This document shows positions 23,507 to 31,925 of a DNA stretch of 64,000 bases, in pieces. The DNA lies in NCBI RefSeq assembly GCF_013170705.1, contig NZ_CP033334.1, forward strand, positions 2,085,501 through 2,149,500. The letters run 5' to 3'. Source of the stretch: Mesorhizobium loti (GTDB lineage Bacteria > Pseudomonadota > Alphaproteobacteria > Rhizobiales > Rhizobiaceae). Made by a program: the position numbers and the translations under genes. Below the pieces are notes generated by a model. That model saw only the letters and a program-made list of their open reading frames with translations, was not told where the DNA came from and made no database searches. Within the stretch, counting starts at the first letter, position 1. Each line of letters opens with the position of its first letter.

Positions 23507-23884
23507 TCAGGCGCGTCGCGTGAGCACGAAGTTCTGGCCGGATGAACTGGTGCAGTTCAGCTGGCTGGTGGACACCAGCAGGCAGTTGAAGCTGACCGGC
23601 GTCTGACGGATCAGCGACGTGCCGTTGATTTCGACCGACGTGGCGCCGGTCATCGTGTAGCTGCCATCGGCCAGCTTCTGGCCAGTGTCGGTGGCGACGG
23701 TCGTGAATTTACCACCTGTCAGCGTCGACAGGCCGGTACCCTTGGCATCGATCCACGATCCCTCGACGCCTTTCGGCGCGGCTGCCATCGGCGGTGCATC
23801 GGGACCGCTTGTGGTGCAGGCAGCGAGCATCACGGCAAAGGAGCCCGCCACGCCCATCGAAAGAATTTTGCGCGCAATAGTCAT
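23507..23884 (-). CDS. omp10: Outer-membrane lipoprotein Omp10 family
   Basis: A 125-residue lipoprotein. The signal peptide ends in the lipobox LAAC (about residues 20-23), so the mature protein is lipidated on its cysteine. The body shows GVEGSWIDAKG, LADGSYTM, SVEINGTSLIR and QLNCTSSSGQNFVLTRR, closely resembling Brucella Omp10 (PF02974-like inhibitor/AprI fold). Omp10 is an outer-membrane antigen and contributes to envelope integrity in Brucella. The frame continues upstream, but the ATG at 23884 begins the signal peptide. Single gene, followed by a strong hairpin. Confidence 0.88.
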   Translation of the reverse strand: MTIARKILSMGVAGSFAVMLAACTTSGPDAPPMAAAPKGVEGSWIDAKGTGLSTLTGGKFTTVATDTGQKLADGSYTMTGATSVEINGTSLIRQTPVSFNCLLVSTSQLNCTSSSGQNFVLTRRA

Positions 23885-24066
23885 CTGAAATCCTCTCCAA
23901 ACGCACCGGCCCAAAAATCGGATTCGATTTTGGAAGGCATGGTGCGAACGTCCAAAGTGCTGGAACGGGCATGCGTCCCGCAAGACGCACGCTGCCCCAG
24001 GCCGCATCTCTTCAATCGCCCGATTTCCGGGCGATTGCAAGGCAATGGCGCAGGGTGTGCGCGACG

Positions 24067-25512
24067 CTATCGGACCAGGATGTTGCGGAATTGCCACGGA
24101 TCGCTGCGGTCGAGGTCCTCTGGGAAGAGCCCCGGGCGTCTGTCGAGCGGCGTCCAGTCGGTGTAATGGCCTTCGACCGGTCCGAGATAGGGCGACTGCA
24201 CTTCCAGACAGCGCCGGTAATCAATCTCGTCCGCCTCGACGATGCCGGCGTCCGGATTTTCCAGGGCCCAGACCATGCCTGCCAGAACCGCTGAGGTGAC
24301 CTGCATGCCAGTGGCGTTCTGATAGGGCGCCAGCTTGCGCGCCTCGGCGAGCGAGAGGTGCGAGCCGAACCAATAGGCATTCTTGTCGTGGCCGTAGAGC
24401 AGGACGCCGAGTTCGTCGACGCCATCGACCAGTTCGTTCTCGTCAAGCACATGGTGTACCGGCTGAGGCTTGCCGGCGGCACCGAACATCTCGTCCAGCG
24501 ACAGCATCGCGTCGTTGCAGGGATGGTAGGCGTAATGGCAGGTCGGCCGGTATTGCACCTTGCCCTTCTTGGAGCGCACGGTGAAGAAATCGGCGATCGA
24601 GATCGCCTCGTTGTGCGTCACCAGGAGGCCGTATTGCGGGCCCGGCGTCGGGCACCAGGAACGCACGCGCGTGTTGGCGCCGGGCTGCTCCAGGTAGATC
24701 GCGGCCTTGGAGCCGTGCTTGTGCTTCTTGGCGTTCTTCGGCATCCATTTCTCATGCGTGCCCCAGCCGAGTTCGGCCGGCTGCAAGCCTTCGGAGATGA
24801 AGCCCTCGACCGACCAGGTGTTCCAGAACACATCCATCGGCTTTGGTTTCTTGGCGCGCTGGGTGTCGCGTTCGGCGATATGGATGCCCTTGACGCCGGC
24901 CTTCTTCATCAGCTTCGCCCAGCCCTCGCGGTCTTCCTGTGCGGGCTCGGAAAACTCAAGGCCAAGATCGGTGGCGAGGTTCACCAGCGCCTGCTTGACG
25001 AACCACGAGACCATGCCGGGATTGGCGCCGCAGGTGGAAACCGCGGTAGCGCCGCCCGGTTTGTCGTGCTTTTCCTTGATCAGGGATTCGCGCAGCGCAT
25101 AGTTGGTGCGGCTGGCATTGTCGGCGTTGGCGTCGAAATAGAATCCAAGCCACGGCTCGACGACGGTGTCGATGTAGAGCACGCCGAGCTTGCGGCAGAG
25201 CCGCATCAGGTCGACCGAGCCGGTATCGACCGACAAATTGACGCAAAAGCCCTGGCCGCCGCCATTGGTCAGCAGCGGCGTCAGAAGCTTCTTGTAGTTC
25301 TTCTCGGTCACCGCTTCCTGGACGAAGGCGATGCCGCGCTCGTCGAGCAGCTTGCGGTCGGTGTCGCGCGGATCAAGGACCGTCATGCGCGACTTGTCGA
25401 ACTTGAAATGGCGCTCGATGAGAGGCAGCGTTCCCCGTCCGATCGAGCCGAAGCCGATCATCACCACAGGGCCGGTGATCTCGCCGTAGACGGGCCAGTT
25501 TTCATTCGCCAT
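24067..25512 (-). CDS. hss: Homospermidine synthase
   Basis: The 481-residue NAD-dependent enzyme condenses two putrescines (or putrescine and spermidine) to homospermidine, the characteristic polyamine of many rhizobia. The N-terminal Rossmann motif is GPVVMIGFGSIGRGTLPLIERH; further blocks include VEPWLGFYFDA, CGANPGMVSWFV and NELVDGVDELGVLLYGH. Length matches the bacterial family. The ATG at 25512 precedes MANENWPVYGE; the longer upstream frame would cross the terminator of the preceding operon. The substrate would come from ornithine decarboxylase, whose gene lies at 52.3 kb. Confidence 0.95.
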   Translation of the reverse strand: MANENWPVYGEITGPVVMIGFGSIGRGTLPLIERHFKFDKSRMTVLDPRDTDRKLLDERGIAFVQEAVTEKNYKKLLTPLLTNGGGQGFCVNLSVDTGSVDLMRLCRKLGVLYIDTVVEPWLGFYFDANADNASRTNYALRESLIKEKHDKPGGATAVSTCGANPGMVSWFVKQALVNLATDLGLEFSEPAQEDREGWAKLMKKAGVKGIHIAERDTQRAKKPKPMDVFWNTWSVEGFISEGLQPAELGWGTHEKWMPKNAKKHKHGSKAAIYLEQPGANTRVRSWCPTPGPQYGLLVTHNEAISIADFFTVRSKKGKVQYRPTCHYAYHPCNDAMLSLDEMFGAAGKPQPVHHVLDENELVDGVDELGVLLYGHDKNAYWFGSHLSLAEARKLAPYQNATGMQVTSAVLAGMVWALENPDAGIVEADEIDYRRCLEVQSPYLGPVEGHYTDWTPLDRRPGLFPEDLDRSDPWQFRNILVR

Positions 25513-25561
25513 TTTATCGAGCACTCCTTCAACCATGTACAAAAGCCGGGCAGACATCTGC

Positions 25562-25587
25562 AAAAAACCGGGCATTTTTGCCAACGG
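25562..25587 (-). terminator. Terminator after pabB-pabC-YciI-DUF3445 operon
   Basis: Read on the minus strand, CCG-TT-GGC-AAAAAT-GCC-CGG is followed by TTTTTT. It lies about 55 bases after the DUF3445 stop and about 50 bases before the homospermidine synthase start, so it probably separates the two units. The stem is short and carries a two-base bulge. Confidence 0.55.
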
Positions 25588-25642
25588 CCTGCGCTACATC
25601 ACAGATCATTGTCATAAACCAGCGAAAAGCGCCAACCTGTGG

Positions 25643-26581
25643 CTAGCCGTCCTTGGCCATGTGGTTAAGGACGGCGACAAGCCGGTCGCGGTCCGATGTC
25701 AGGCCCTTGTAGTCGAGTTGGTCGAGATCGAGCGCTTCGAGCTGGGCGGCAAAGGACAGTGCGAGCGCTGCGCGCTCCGGGTGCCGCTCCAGCACCGCGA
25801 GCGGGTCCAGATGGATGCGGATGGTGAACAGGATGTCGCGCGAGGCGGGCAGTTTACGCAGCGTCTGGCGCTCGACGCGGATGAAGGCGTGCGCCTTGAC
25901 GTCACCATCGGGGAAGCGCGTCGGCCGGTTGGTGGCACGGTCGATGCGCTCGACATTGGACAGCGGATGGTAAAGCGCATTGTCGGCCTGGATCGACCAG
26001 TTGAAGCGCTCGACCGCCTGGCCCTGCAGGCCGTCGAACATGCGGTTGATGAGTTCGGCGGGGCGCGTGCCCGGGCCGAAGCCGGGCACCGGCTCGTGAA
26101 TCTGTTGCAGCGGCTTGCCGAATTTTTCGAGCAGCGACCAGGACGAGGGAAAGCACAGCGAGCCGGCGGCGAGCCGCCAGCCGCTGTTGTCGCGGCGCAT
26201 CAGGATCAGGTCTTCCTGGACCAGCAGCGAAGCCGCGACCAGCGGGGCGCCGACCAGACCCGAAGGCAAGGCAGGGTGGTTCGCGGCGCCGACCACCTTG
26301 ATGCCCGCATCGGTGCGGCGATGGGTGCGCGGGAATTGCTCCGGCAGATAGGCGCCGAGCAGGTCGAGCACTTCCTGCTGGGCGTCTCGCGTGCCGTCCT
26401 CCTCGACGAAAACCCGTTCGGGAATTTCGGCATAAAGCCGGCGCTTTTCGGCGAGATAGGGCAGGAGATGGCCGTCGACCTCGATCCAGTTCGCCGGGTC
26501 GAGCGGCTTCAGCCCGATGTTGAACAGCTTCGACGAACCGTCATAGGGGGTATGGGTGGGCAGGGCTTCGACCAAGCTCAT
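25643..26581 (-). CDS. DUF3445 heme-dependent oxidative N-demethylase-like protein
   Basis: A 312-residue cytosolic protein of the family that includes the heme-dependent oxidative N-demethylase alpha subunit (PF11927). Visible blocks are KLFNIGLKPLDPANWIEVD, CFPSSWSLLEKFGKPLQQIHEPVPGF and RVERQTLRKLPAS. The GSLCFPSSW and IHEPVPG blocks are typical of the family and lie near the predicted cofactor pocket. It overlaps the stop of the YciI gene by four bases (ATGA), which supports the ATG at 26581 and translational coupling. Substrate is unknown. Confidence 0.8.
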   Translation of the reverse strand: MSLVEALPTHTPYDGSSKLFNIGLKPLDPANWIEVDGHLLPYLAEKRRLYAEIPERVFVEEDGTRDAQQEVLDLLGAYLPEQFPRTHRRTDAGIKVVGAANHPALPSGLVGAPLVAASLLVQEDLILMRRDNSGWRLAAGSLCFPSSWSLLEKFGKPLQQIHEPVPGFGPGTRPAELINRMFDGLQGQAVERFNWSIQADNALYHPLSNVERIDRATNRPTRFPDGDVKAHAFIRVERQTLRKLPASRDILFTIRIHLDPLAVLERHPERAALALSFAAQLEALDLDQLDYKGLTSDRDRLVAVLNHMAKDG

Positions 26582-26865
26582 GCTTCCTTGAAGGCGTCGA
26601 GACCGGCGGCGGTCATTCTCGCCAGGAATTCGGTGACATCGTAATCCGCGGCGCCTGCCTTGGCGAAGGGGTCCGCGGCCAGCCTGGCATCGAGGATCTC
26701 GCGCGAGCATTGCGCGACGATGATGCCGCCGGTCCTCGGCTTCTTCGGCCCGGAGGCAATGAAGACGCCCTCCGCATAGCAGGCCTTCAGCCATTCGACA
26801 TGCGCCGCCTGCAAGCGGTCGATCTCGGTCAGAGGCACCTTGTAGTTCAGCGAAACGACGAACAT
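26578..26865 (-). CDS. YciI-like protein
   Basis: A 95-residue protein of the YciI/YCII alpha-beta fold (MFVVSLNYKVPLTEIDRLQAAHVEWLKA; SGPKKPRTGGIIVAQ). The conserved histidine and aspartate (AAH, AAADYDV region) form the putative active site; family members may act as small hydrolases or lyases. It lies between pabC and the DUF3445 gene with 13-base and minus 4-base spacing, so it belongs to the same transcript. No specific function is known. Confidence 0.85.
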   Translation of the reverse strand: MFVVSLNYKVPLTEIDRLQAAHVEWLKACYAEGVFIASGPKKPRTGGIIVAQCSREILDARLAADPFAKAGAADYDVTEFLARMTAAGLDAFKEA

Positions 26866-26878
26866 GGCATTCTCCCGG

Positions 26879-27541
26879 TCACACCAGTGTTGCGGGGATC
26901 AAGCCGCGCAGCGAATTGCCGACAAAGAGAGCCTTGGCCGACTTCAGGTCGTCACAGGTGTAGATTGCTTCCGCCGCCCGGCCTTCATCCAGAAGCGCGG
27001 CGCGCAATACGCCAGGCAGCAGGCCACAGTCCAGCCGGGGCGTGGCCAGCACGCCGTCGCCGAAATCGGCGAAGACATTGGTGATGGTGCCTTCACAGAT
27101 TTCGCCGCGCTCATTGGCCAGGATCACCTCGTCGGCCTGGGTGACGAGATATTCGGAACGGGCATGGGTGTAGAGCTGGCGCCGGCTTGTCTTGTGGCGC
27201 AGCAGCGTGTTGCTCGAATCGAGCCTCGTCCGCGCCAGCCGCAGCACCCAGACCTTGTCGGCGGCGAGCGGTTCGTAGGGTTGCGCCGAGGCGGTTGCTT
27301 CGCCGTTGCGCGCCAAGGCGAGCCGCGCGCGCATGGCGGTGCGGGCGCCGTCGACCGCGTTGGCCAGCGCGGCGCCAACCTTTTGCGGATCGCAGGCGAA
27401 GCCGAGCTCCGCCGCCGAGCCATAGAGGCGCGCAAGGTGGCGGTCGAAGCGCAGGAAGCCCGTCCCGGGCTGCCAGCGCATGGTCTCGATCAGCTCGAAA
27501 TCGGCGGTGTCCCCGTCGCGAAGCGGGCCTTGAGCAGACAC
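26879..27541 (-). CDS. pabC: Aminodeoxychorismate lyase-type class IV aminotransferase
   Basis: A roughly 220-residue PLP fold type IV protein. FELIETMRWQPGTGFLRFDRHLARL is not a full run of the motif but its blocks ELIETMRW, FLRFDRHLARL, the catalytic-lysine segment and NERGEICEGTITNVF are all present. It would release p-aminobenzoate and pyruvate from aminodeoxychorismate for folate. The proposed GTG start at 27541 has AGGAGG upstream and overlaps pabB by 52 bases; an ATG at 27481 is the alternative, giving 200 residues. The longer upstream frame overlaps pabB heavily and is not believed. Confidence 0.82.
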   Translation of the reverse strand: MSAQGPLRDGDTADFELIETMRWQPGTGFLRFDRHLARLYGSAAELGFACDPQKVGAALANAVDGARTAMRARLALARNGEATASAQPYEPLAADKVWVLRLARTRLDSSNTLLRHKTSRRQLYTHARSEYLVTQADEVILANERGEICEGTITNVFADFGDGVLATPRLDCGLLPGVLRAALLDEGRAAEAIYTCDDLKSAKALFVGNSLRGLIPATLV

Positions 27542-28635
27542 TCCTGATACTCCTCCTGCGCCGTCGAATCGAAGACGATGCCGCCGCCGACATTGTAGAC
27601 GGCCTCGCCACTGGCAAAGAGCGAGATGGTGCGGATCGCCACGGAAAAGCGCATCGTGCCGCCGGGCGCGATCCAGCCGATGGCGCCGCAATAGACGTCG
27701 CGCGGCGTGCCTTCCAGATCGTGCAGGATCTCCATTGCGCGGATCTTCGGCGCCCCGGTGATCGAGCCGCAGGGAAACAAAGCCGCGAAGACCTGGCGGA
27801 TGGTGAGGCCCGGCAGCAGCTTGGCCCTGACGTCGCTCACCATCTGGTGGACGGTCGGGTAGCTCTCGATGCGGAACAGTTCGGGCACCTCCAGCGTGCC
27901 GACCTCGCTGATCAGCGAGATGTCGTTACGCAGGAGGTCGACGATCATCCGGTTCTCGGCCTGGTTCTTCTCGTCATGGCGCAGGAAGGTCTTCTGCCCC
28001 TCGTCCTCGTCCCTGGTGGCTCCGCGCGGGGCCGTGCCCTTCATCGGATGCGTCTCGATCATCCCGGCGGCATTGATCTCGAAGAACAGTTCGGGCGAGC
28101 GCGACAGCACGATGGGATCGCCAAGCGCCACCAGCGCGCCATACTTCACCGGCTGGCGCTCGGTCAGCGCGTCAAAGGCGGCGAGCGGGTCGCCCGACCA
28201 TTGCGCCCGCACCGGGAAGGTCAAATTGCCCTGGTAGCAATCGCCTTGCCTGATGTGTTGATGCAGTCGCGAGAAACGCTTCTCGTAATCCTCGAACGAC
28301 CAGGCCGCCCTTGCATCGAAGATCGGGCCGTTGGTCGCAGCTGCGTTGCGTGGCGGCACGGCGTCCTCGGCCGGAGCGTCGAAGACGCCGAGGCAGATCA
28401 GCGGTGCGCGGCGCCGGCCCGGCAGCAAGGGAACGAGCTTCGGTTCGAGCAGGTAACCCGCCTCATAGGAGAAATAGCCGGCCAGCCATTTGCCGGCGTC
28501 GTGCGCGGCCTGCGCTGCTTCCAGCGCCGGCAGGAAATCACGCGCCTCATGCGCCACGATGATGTCGGCCGGCCGGTCGAAAACGAGCTGGCGCGCGCTT
28601 TCGTCGTTGCGGAAAATGGCGGCGGGCAGGGACAT
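27490..28635 (-). CDS. pabB: Aminodeoxychorismate synthase component I
   Basis: The 381-residue chorismate-binding enzyme adds ammonia to chorismate to give 4-amino-4-deoxychorismate in the p-aminobenzoate/folate route. The substrate loop HPMKGTAPRG (the PIKGT-type signature that separates PabB from anthranilate synthase) and the GSITGAPKIRAMEIL block are clear, along with ENRMIVDLLRNDIS. The amidotransferase component PabA is not in the window. First gene of a four-gene operon with pabC, YciI and DUF3445. Confidence 0.93.
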   Translation of the reverse strand: MSLPAAIFRNDESARQLVFDRPADIIVAHEARDFLPALEAAQAAHDAGKWLAGYFSYEAGYLLEPKLVPLLPGRRRAPLICLGVFDAPAEDAVPPRNAAATNGPIFDARAAWSFEDYEKRFSRLHQHIRQGDCYQGNLTFPVRAQWSGDPLAAFDALTERQPVKYGALVALGDPIVLSRSPELFFEINAAGMIETHPMKGTAPRGATRDEDEGQKTFLRHDEKNQAENRMIVDLLRNDISLISEVGTLEVPELFRIESYPTVHQMVSDVRAKLLPGLTIRQVFAALFPCGSITGAPKIRAMEILHDLEGTPRDVYCGAIGWIAPGGTMRFSVAIRTISLFASGEAVYNVGGGIVFDSTAQEEYQECLLKARFATGTPPISS

Positions 28636-28748
28636 GGGAACCGGGATCGATGAAGCCGTCGATCGCTCTATATGGGGGGCGGGCCGCGTGCAATCGAGGG
28701 AACGGCACCTTGCCCCTCAAAGCCGACCTCTTGGCGGCCTTGTCCGCC

Positions 28749-28779
28749 AAAAATAAATCGGCGGGGCTGTGGCCCCGCC
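28749..28779 (-). terminator. Terminator after helix-hairpin-helix-like gene
   Basis: GGCGGGGC (28760-28767) pairs with GCCCCGCC (28772-28779) over a TGTG loop. On the minus strand it is followed by GATTTATTTTTGG, a T-rich tail, 25 bases past the stop at 28805. Confidence 0.8.
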
Positions 28780-28804
28780 TATTTGATGATCCGCCTGTGC
28801 GGGT

Positions 28805-29554
28805 TCAGGTGTTGCTGGCGGTCCCGGCTGTCGGAAATTGCTTGGCGAATTCCTTCTCGTCGCCGGCGGCGAGCAGCTTGGCTTGCTCGATCCAGCGTTC
28901 GCGCGCGATGCGGCCGTCGAAGTTCATTACGTCCTCGATCCGCTTGATGTCGGCTGCCGTCCAGGCGGCGATCTGGGCGAAGGTGGTGACGCCCTGCGCC
29001 TTGAGCAGCTTCTCGTTGACCGGGCCGATACCGATCAGCCGGCGCAGATTGTCGGGCTTGGCCGCTGCTGGCTTGGCCGCCGCTGGCTTGGCTGCCGGCG
29101 GTGCGGCCTTCTTGGCGGCTGCCGGCTTGGGCGCGGCCGAACTCTTTGTGGCCGAAGCCGTGGAGGCCGCAGGTTTGCTCGCGGCGGGTTTGGCGGCGGC
29201 TTTCGCCGGGGCGGCAGGTTTGGCAGGCGCAGCCTTGGCCGCGGGTGGAGCGGATTTGGCGGCGGCCGGCGTCGACAGCAGGGCTGCCGGGGGTTGGCTG
29301 GCGGCCTTTGCTCCGCCACCCGCGGAAGCCTGCGCGTCGCGCAACTGGCGCTCGAGGTCGGCGCGGGTCTTGCCGCATGCATTCAGTTCGCCGGTCAGCC
29401 GGTCGCTGTCGGCACGCAGCCGGTCGCGCTCGCCGCGGGTTCGGTCAAGGTCGCCGCGAAGGCTGTCGAGCTCGCCACGCAGGCGACCCCAGATGAACCA
29501 GCCAACCAACACGCCTACCAGGAACGCCAGGACCACGTAGAAAAAAGTGCCCAT
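28805..29554 (-). CDS. Membrane-anchored coiled-coil protein with helix-hairpin-helix-like C-terminus
   Basis: A 249-residue protein in four parts. One N-terminal transmembrane segment (about residues 3-23, ending in WFIWG) is followed by a charged coiled coil (about 28-75, RGDLDRTRGERDRLRADSD), an Ala/Lys/Pro linker (about 78-165) and a C-terminal domain (about 168-235) containing RLIGIGPVNEKLLKAQGV and TAADIKRIEDVMNF. The last domain matches the COG3743 group, predicted to be a helix-hairpin-helix fold like that of 5' nucleases or ribosomal L21-associated proteins. Role unknown; a DNA- or RNA-contacting membrane protein is a guess. Confidence 0.8.
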   Translation of the reverse strand: MGTFFYVVLAFLVGVLVGWFIWGRLRGELDSLRGDLDRTRGERDRLRADSDRLTGELNACGKTRADLERQLRDAQASAGGGAKAASQPPAALLSTPAAAKSAPPAAKAAPAKPAAPAKAAAKPAASKPAASTASATKSSAAPKPAAAKKAAPPAAKPAAAKPAAAKPDNLRRLIGIGPVNEKLLKAQGVTTFAQIAAWTAADIKRIEDVMNFDGRIARERWIEQAKLLAAGDEKEFAKQFPTAGTASNT

Positions 29555-29914
29555 TGTCTCTCTCCAGTCAGATCCGTCTGCCGTGGGTCATGACCTTCGG
29601 CGATGGACTACTCGGTGATGTTTCCGCGGGTTCGCAGAACAGCCGGCTTCGGTTCGAGCTGTTGGCAATCGGCTTTGCTTGCCCATGGCCAACGGCCGTT
29701 GTCGCGTTCGCCTGAGCGTCACGGCCGGCTGAGATTTCCCTCGCCGATCCGCATGCGCTCCGGCTGAGCTTGGAGCGAAGGCTATCATAGAGCTTACGGA
29801 AAGCTATGGGAAAAACTTCTGCCTAGAGTTCTTCAAGAACAAATATTTAGCGCAAGAATACTGCGATCCCAACATGCATTCCGGCTAAACTGTTTTGCCC
29901 ATGCGAGACGCGTC
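29555..29914. other. Intergenic region with one operator-like palindrome
   Basis: About 360 bases separate two minus-strand genes. The perfect inverted repeat GTTCTT-C-AAGAAC (29828-29840) sits in an AT-richer stretch (AAATATTTAG) upstream of the coiled-coil gene and could be a regulator site. No gene is supported here. Confidence 0.45.
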
Positions 29915-31759
29915 TCAACTGTCGAGGGATTCCAGTTCGTCGATCAGGCCGCTGATCACGCCAAGCCCGATCTGCCAGAAGGCGGGATCGGTGGCGTCGA
30001 GGCCGAAGGGCGCCAGAAGCTGCGAATGATGCTTTGTGCCGCCGGCGCGCAGCATCTCGAAATACTTGTCCTGGAAGCCGCGCTCGGCGTTCTGGTAGAC
30101 CGCGTAGAGCGAGTTCACCAGGCAGTCCCCGAAAGCATACGCATAGACGTAGAAAGGCGAATGGATGAAGTGCGGGATGTAGGTCCAGAAGACCTCGTAG
30201 CCTTCGCGCAGCTTGATCGCGGGCCCCAGGCTTTCGGCCTGCACTTCCAGCCAGAACTGGCCGAGCCTGTCTGACGTCAGTTCGCCGTTGCGGCGTTCCG
30301 CATGCACCTTGCGCTCGAATTCGTAGAAGGCGATCTGGCGCACCACCGTGTTGATCATGTCCTCGACCTTCTGGGCGAGCATGGCCTTGCGCTCACGCCT
30401 GTCGGTGGTCCGCTCGAGCAGCGAGCGGAAGGTCAGCATCTCGCCGAACACGGAAGCGGTCTCGGCCAGCGTCAGCGGCGTCGAGGCCATCAGCGCACCT
30501 TGGCCGGCGGCCAGCACCTGATGCACGCCGTGGCCGAGCTCATGCGCCAGCGTCATCACATCGCGCGGCTTGCCCATGTAGTTGAGCAGCACATAGGGGT
30601 GCGCCGACGGCACGGTCGGATGGGCAAAGGCGCCAGGCGACTTGCCGGGCCTTACCGGGGCGTCGATCCAGTTGCGGTCGAAGAAGGTGCGCGCGATCTC
30701 GGCCATCTCGGGCGAGAAGCGCTGATAGGCGGACAGTACGGTGTTCCTGGCCTCGTCCCAGCCGATCACCGCCTGTGGCGTCTCCGGCAGCGGTGCGTTG
30801 CGATCCCAGTGGTTCATCACCTCCATGCCGAGCCACCGCGCCTTCATCGCGTAGTAGCGGTGCGACAGGCGCGGATAGGCCTCGCGCACCGCGGCGGCGA
30901 GCGCGTCGACCACGCCGCGCTCGACACGGTTGGCGAGATGGCGTGAATCGGCGATGTCCTCGAAGCCGCGCCAGCGGTCGGATATTTCCTTGTCCTTGGC
31001 CAGCGTGTTGGTGATCAGCGTGAAGGTGCGCAAATTCTTGCGGAAGGTCGCGGCCAGCGCCTCTGAGGCGCGGCGGCGCACCTCGCCGTCGGCATCCTGC
31101 AAACGGTTGAGTGCCGGCTCCAGCGTCAATTCCTCGCCATCGACGTTGAAGCGAAGGTCGGTCATCGTCTCGTCGAACAGACGGTTCCAGGCTCCGCGTC
31201 CGGTGATCGACTTCTCATGGAAAAGCTGCTCGACACGATCCTCGAGCTGGTAGGGCTTGTCCATGCGCAGGTCGAGCACCCAGGGCCGATAGTGGCCGAA
31301 AGCGGGATCGCCGGCCAGCGCGCTTTCGATCGCGGCGTCGTCGATCAGGTTCAGTTCGAGCGCGAAGAACAGAAGATGCGCGCTGGCGTCGGTCATCCTC
31401 TCCTGGATGTCGCCATAGAGCTTGGCGCGCTGCGGGTCGGCGGTGTTGCCGGCATAGACCAGGCCGGCATAGGAGACGATGCGGCCGATCAGTTCCTCCA
31501 GGGCCTCGTAGGCGACCAGCGCTTCGCCCAGCTTGCCGGCGCCGCCGCGCCCGGCCTCGGCGGCGAGCGTACCCTTCCAGCGGGTCTCGAAGGCGATCGC
31601 GTCGGCGGCGGCCCTGGCGATGTCACGCTTCAGTTCCGGGGCTTCCATGCCGGCATAGAGGTCGGCAAGGTTCCATTCCGGCAGATCGCCAAGCTCGGCC
31701 GCGCCCTGACCGGACGCTGGTGCCGCAAGCCGCCGACCAAACATCATGCGCATCGACAT
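29915..31759 (-). CDS. pepF: M3 family oligoendopeptidase F
   Basis: The 614-residue zinc metallopeptidase cleaves peptides of roughly 7-17 residues in the cytosol. The HExxH zinc motif is in LAHELGHGVHQ (about residues 405-415) with the third ligand glutamate in LTLAETASVFGEML. The N-terminal oligoendopeptidase F domain (about 30-290) precedes it. FIHSPFYVYAYAFGDCLV near the C-terminus is another family block. Expected length; start ATG at 31759. Divergent from the sigma-54 activator gene. Confidence 0.93.
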   Translation of the reverse strand: MSMRMMFGRRLAAPASGQGAAELGDLPEWNLADLYAGMEAPELKRDIARAAADAIAFETRWKGTLAAEAGRGGAGKLGEALVAYEALEELIGRIVSYAGLVYAGNTADPQRAKLYGDIQERMTDASAHLLFFALELNLIDDAAIESALAGDPAFGHYRPWVLDLRMDKPYQLEDRVEQLFHEKSITGRGAWNRLFDETMTDLRFNVDGEELTLEPALNRLQDADGEVRRRASEALAATFRKNLRTFTLITNTLAKDKEISDRWRGFEDIADSRHLANRVERGVVDALAAAVREAYPRLSHRYYAMKARWLGMEVMNHWDRNAPLPETPQAVIGWDEARNTVLSAYQRFSPEMAEIARTFFDRNWIDAPVRPGKSPGAFAHPTVPSAHPYVLLNYMGKPRDVMTLAHELGHGVHQVLAAGQGALMASTPLTLAETASVFGEMLTFRSLLERTTDRRERKAMLAQKVEDMINTVVRQIAFYEFERKVHAERRNGELTSDRLGQFWLEVQAESLGPAIKLREGYEVFWTYIPHFIHSPFYVYAYAFGDCLVNSLYAVYQNAERGFQDKYFEMLRAGGTKHHSQLLAPFGLDATDPAFWQIGLGVISGLIDELESLDS

Positions 31760-31925
31760 ACCTTCTGTGAATCACGGGGTCAGAATCAAGGGCCCAGAAT
31801 CAGGGAGAACGGAGAAGCCGGTCAAATCCTAAGGAATTCGTTCACCGGGTTTTTTGAAACCTTGTTTAGAACCCTGTGCCAAGATGATCCATGGGGATTT
31901 CGGGCGCGGGCAAATCAAGACAGTC

